Below are positions 5,581 through 5,629 of a stretch of 5,629 nt of DNA, one piece after another; positions within the stretch are counted from its first letter, which is position 1, and every line of letters starts with the position of its first letter. The notes under the pieces were generated by a model. The model worked only from the letters and a program-made list of their open reading frames with translations. It had not been told where the DNA came from and did no database searches. The stretch is taken from NCBI GenBank assembly GCA_002482415.1, contig DLFY01000262.1:30296-35924 (forward strand), given 5' to 3'. The stretch is from Phycisphaerales bacterium UBA7708 (GTDB lineage Bacteria > Planctomycetota > Phycisphaerae > Sedimentisphaerales > Anaerohalosphaeraceae). Both the position numbers and the translations under genes were made by a program.

Positions 5581-5629
<49 letters not shown>

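Overview
This window is the distal part of a bacterial spc/alpha ribosomal-protein operon, all on the + strand, followed by a small independent HIT gene and the start of an initiator tRNA. The layout is adk (3' part, running in from the left edge), map, infA, rpmJ, rpsM, rpsK, rpsD, rpoA, rplQ, a rho-independent terminator, a HIT-family gene, and tRNA-fMet (cut by the right edge). Nearly every base is accounted for, and no gene-free stretch reaches 300 bases. The longest spacers are rpsM-rpsK (144 nt), rplQ-HIT (144 nt, holding the terminator) and rpsD-rpoA (113 nt).

The gene order is the widely conserved secY-adk-map-infA-rpmJ-rpsM-rpsK-rpsD-rpoA-rplQ arrangement. The style of the proteins, especially the RpoA N-terminus, the Cys-rich (C+) S4 and L36, the Cys-containing Adk lid and the 144-nt gap before rpsK, suggests Planctomycetota, perhaps class Phycisphaerae. 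This placement is an inference from remembered family resemblance, not from a search. Base composition is moderate, around 50% GC by eye.

The operon supplies adenylate kinase (nucleotide balance), methionine aminopeptidase (removal of the N-terminal Met), initiation factor IF1, ribosomal proteins L36, S13, S11, S4 and L17, and the RNA polymerase alpha subunit. It therefore couples translation capacity to transcription capacity. The operon promoter lies upstream of the window. After the terminator, the HIT gene has a plausible promoter of its own, and tRNA-fMet follows 54 nt after the HIT stop, also with a promoter-like sequence.

I found no undescribed gene system, mobile element, CRISPR array or defence module. 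The points that deserve a second look are modest: an Adk lid with CX2C/CX3C rather than CX2C/CX2C spacing; the long structured rpsM-rpsK spacer with no Shine-Dalgarno sequence next to the rpsK start; an inverted repeat ahead of rpoA; and a few substitutions at functionally important positions in S13 and the alpha C-terminal domain.
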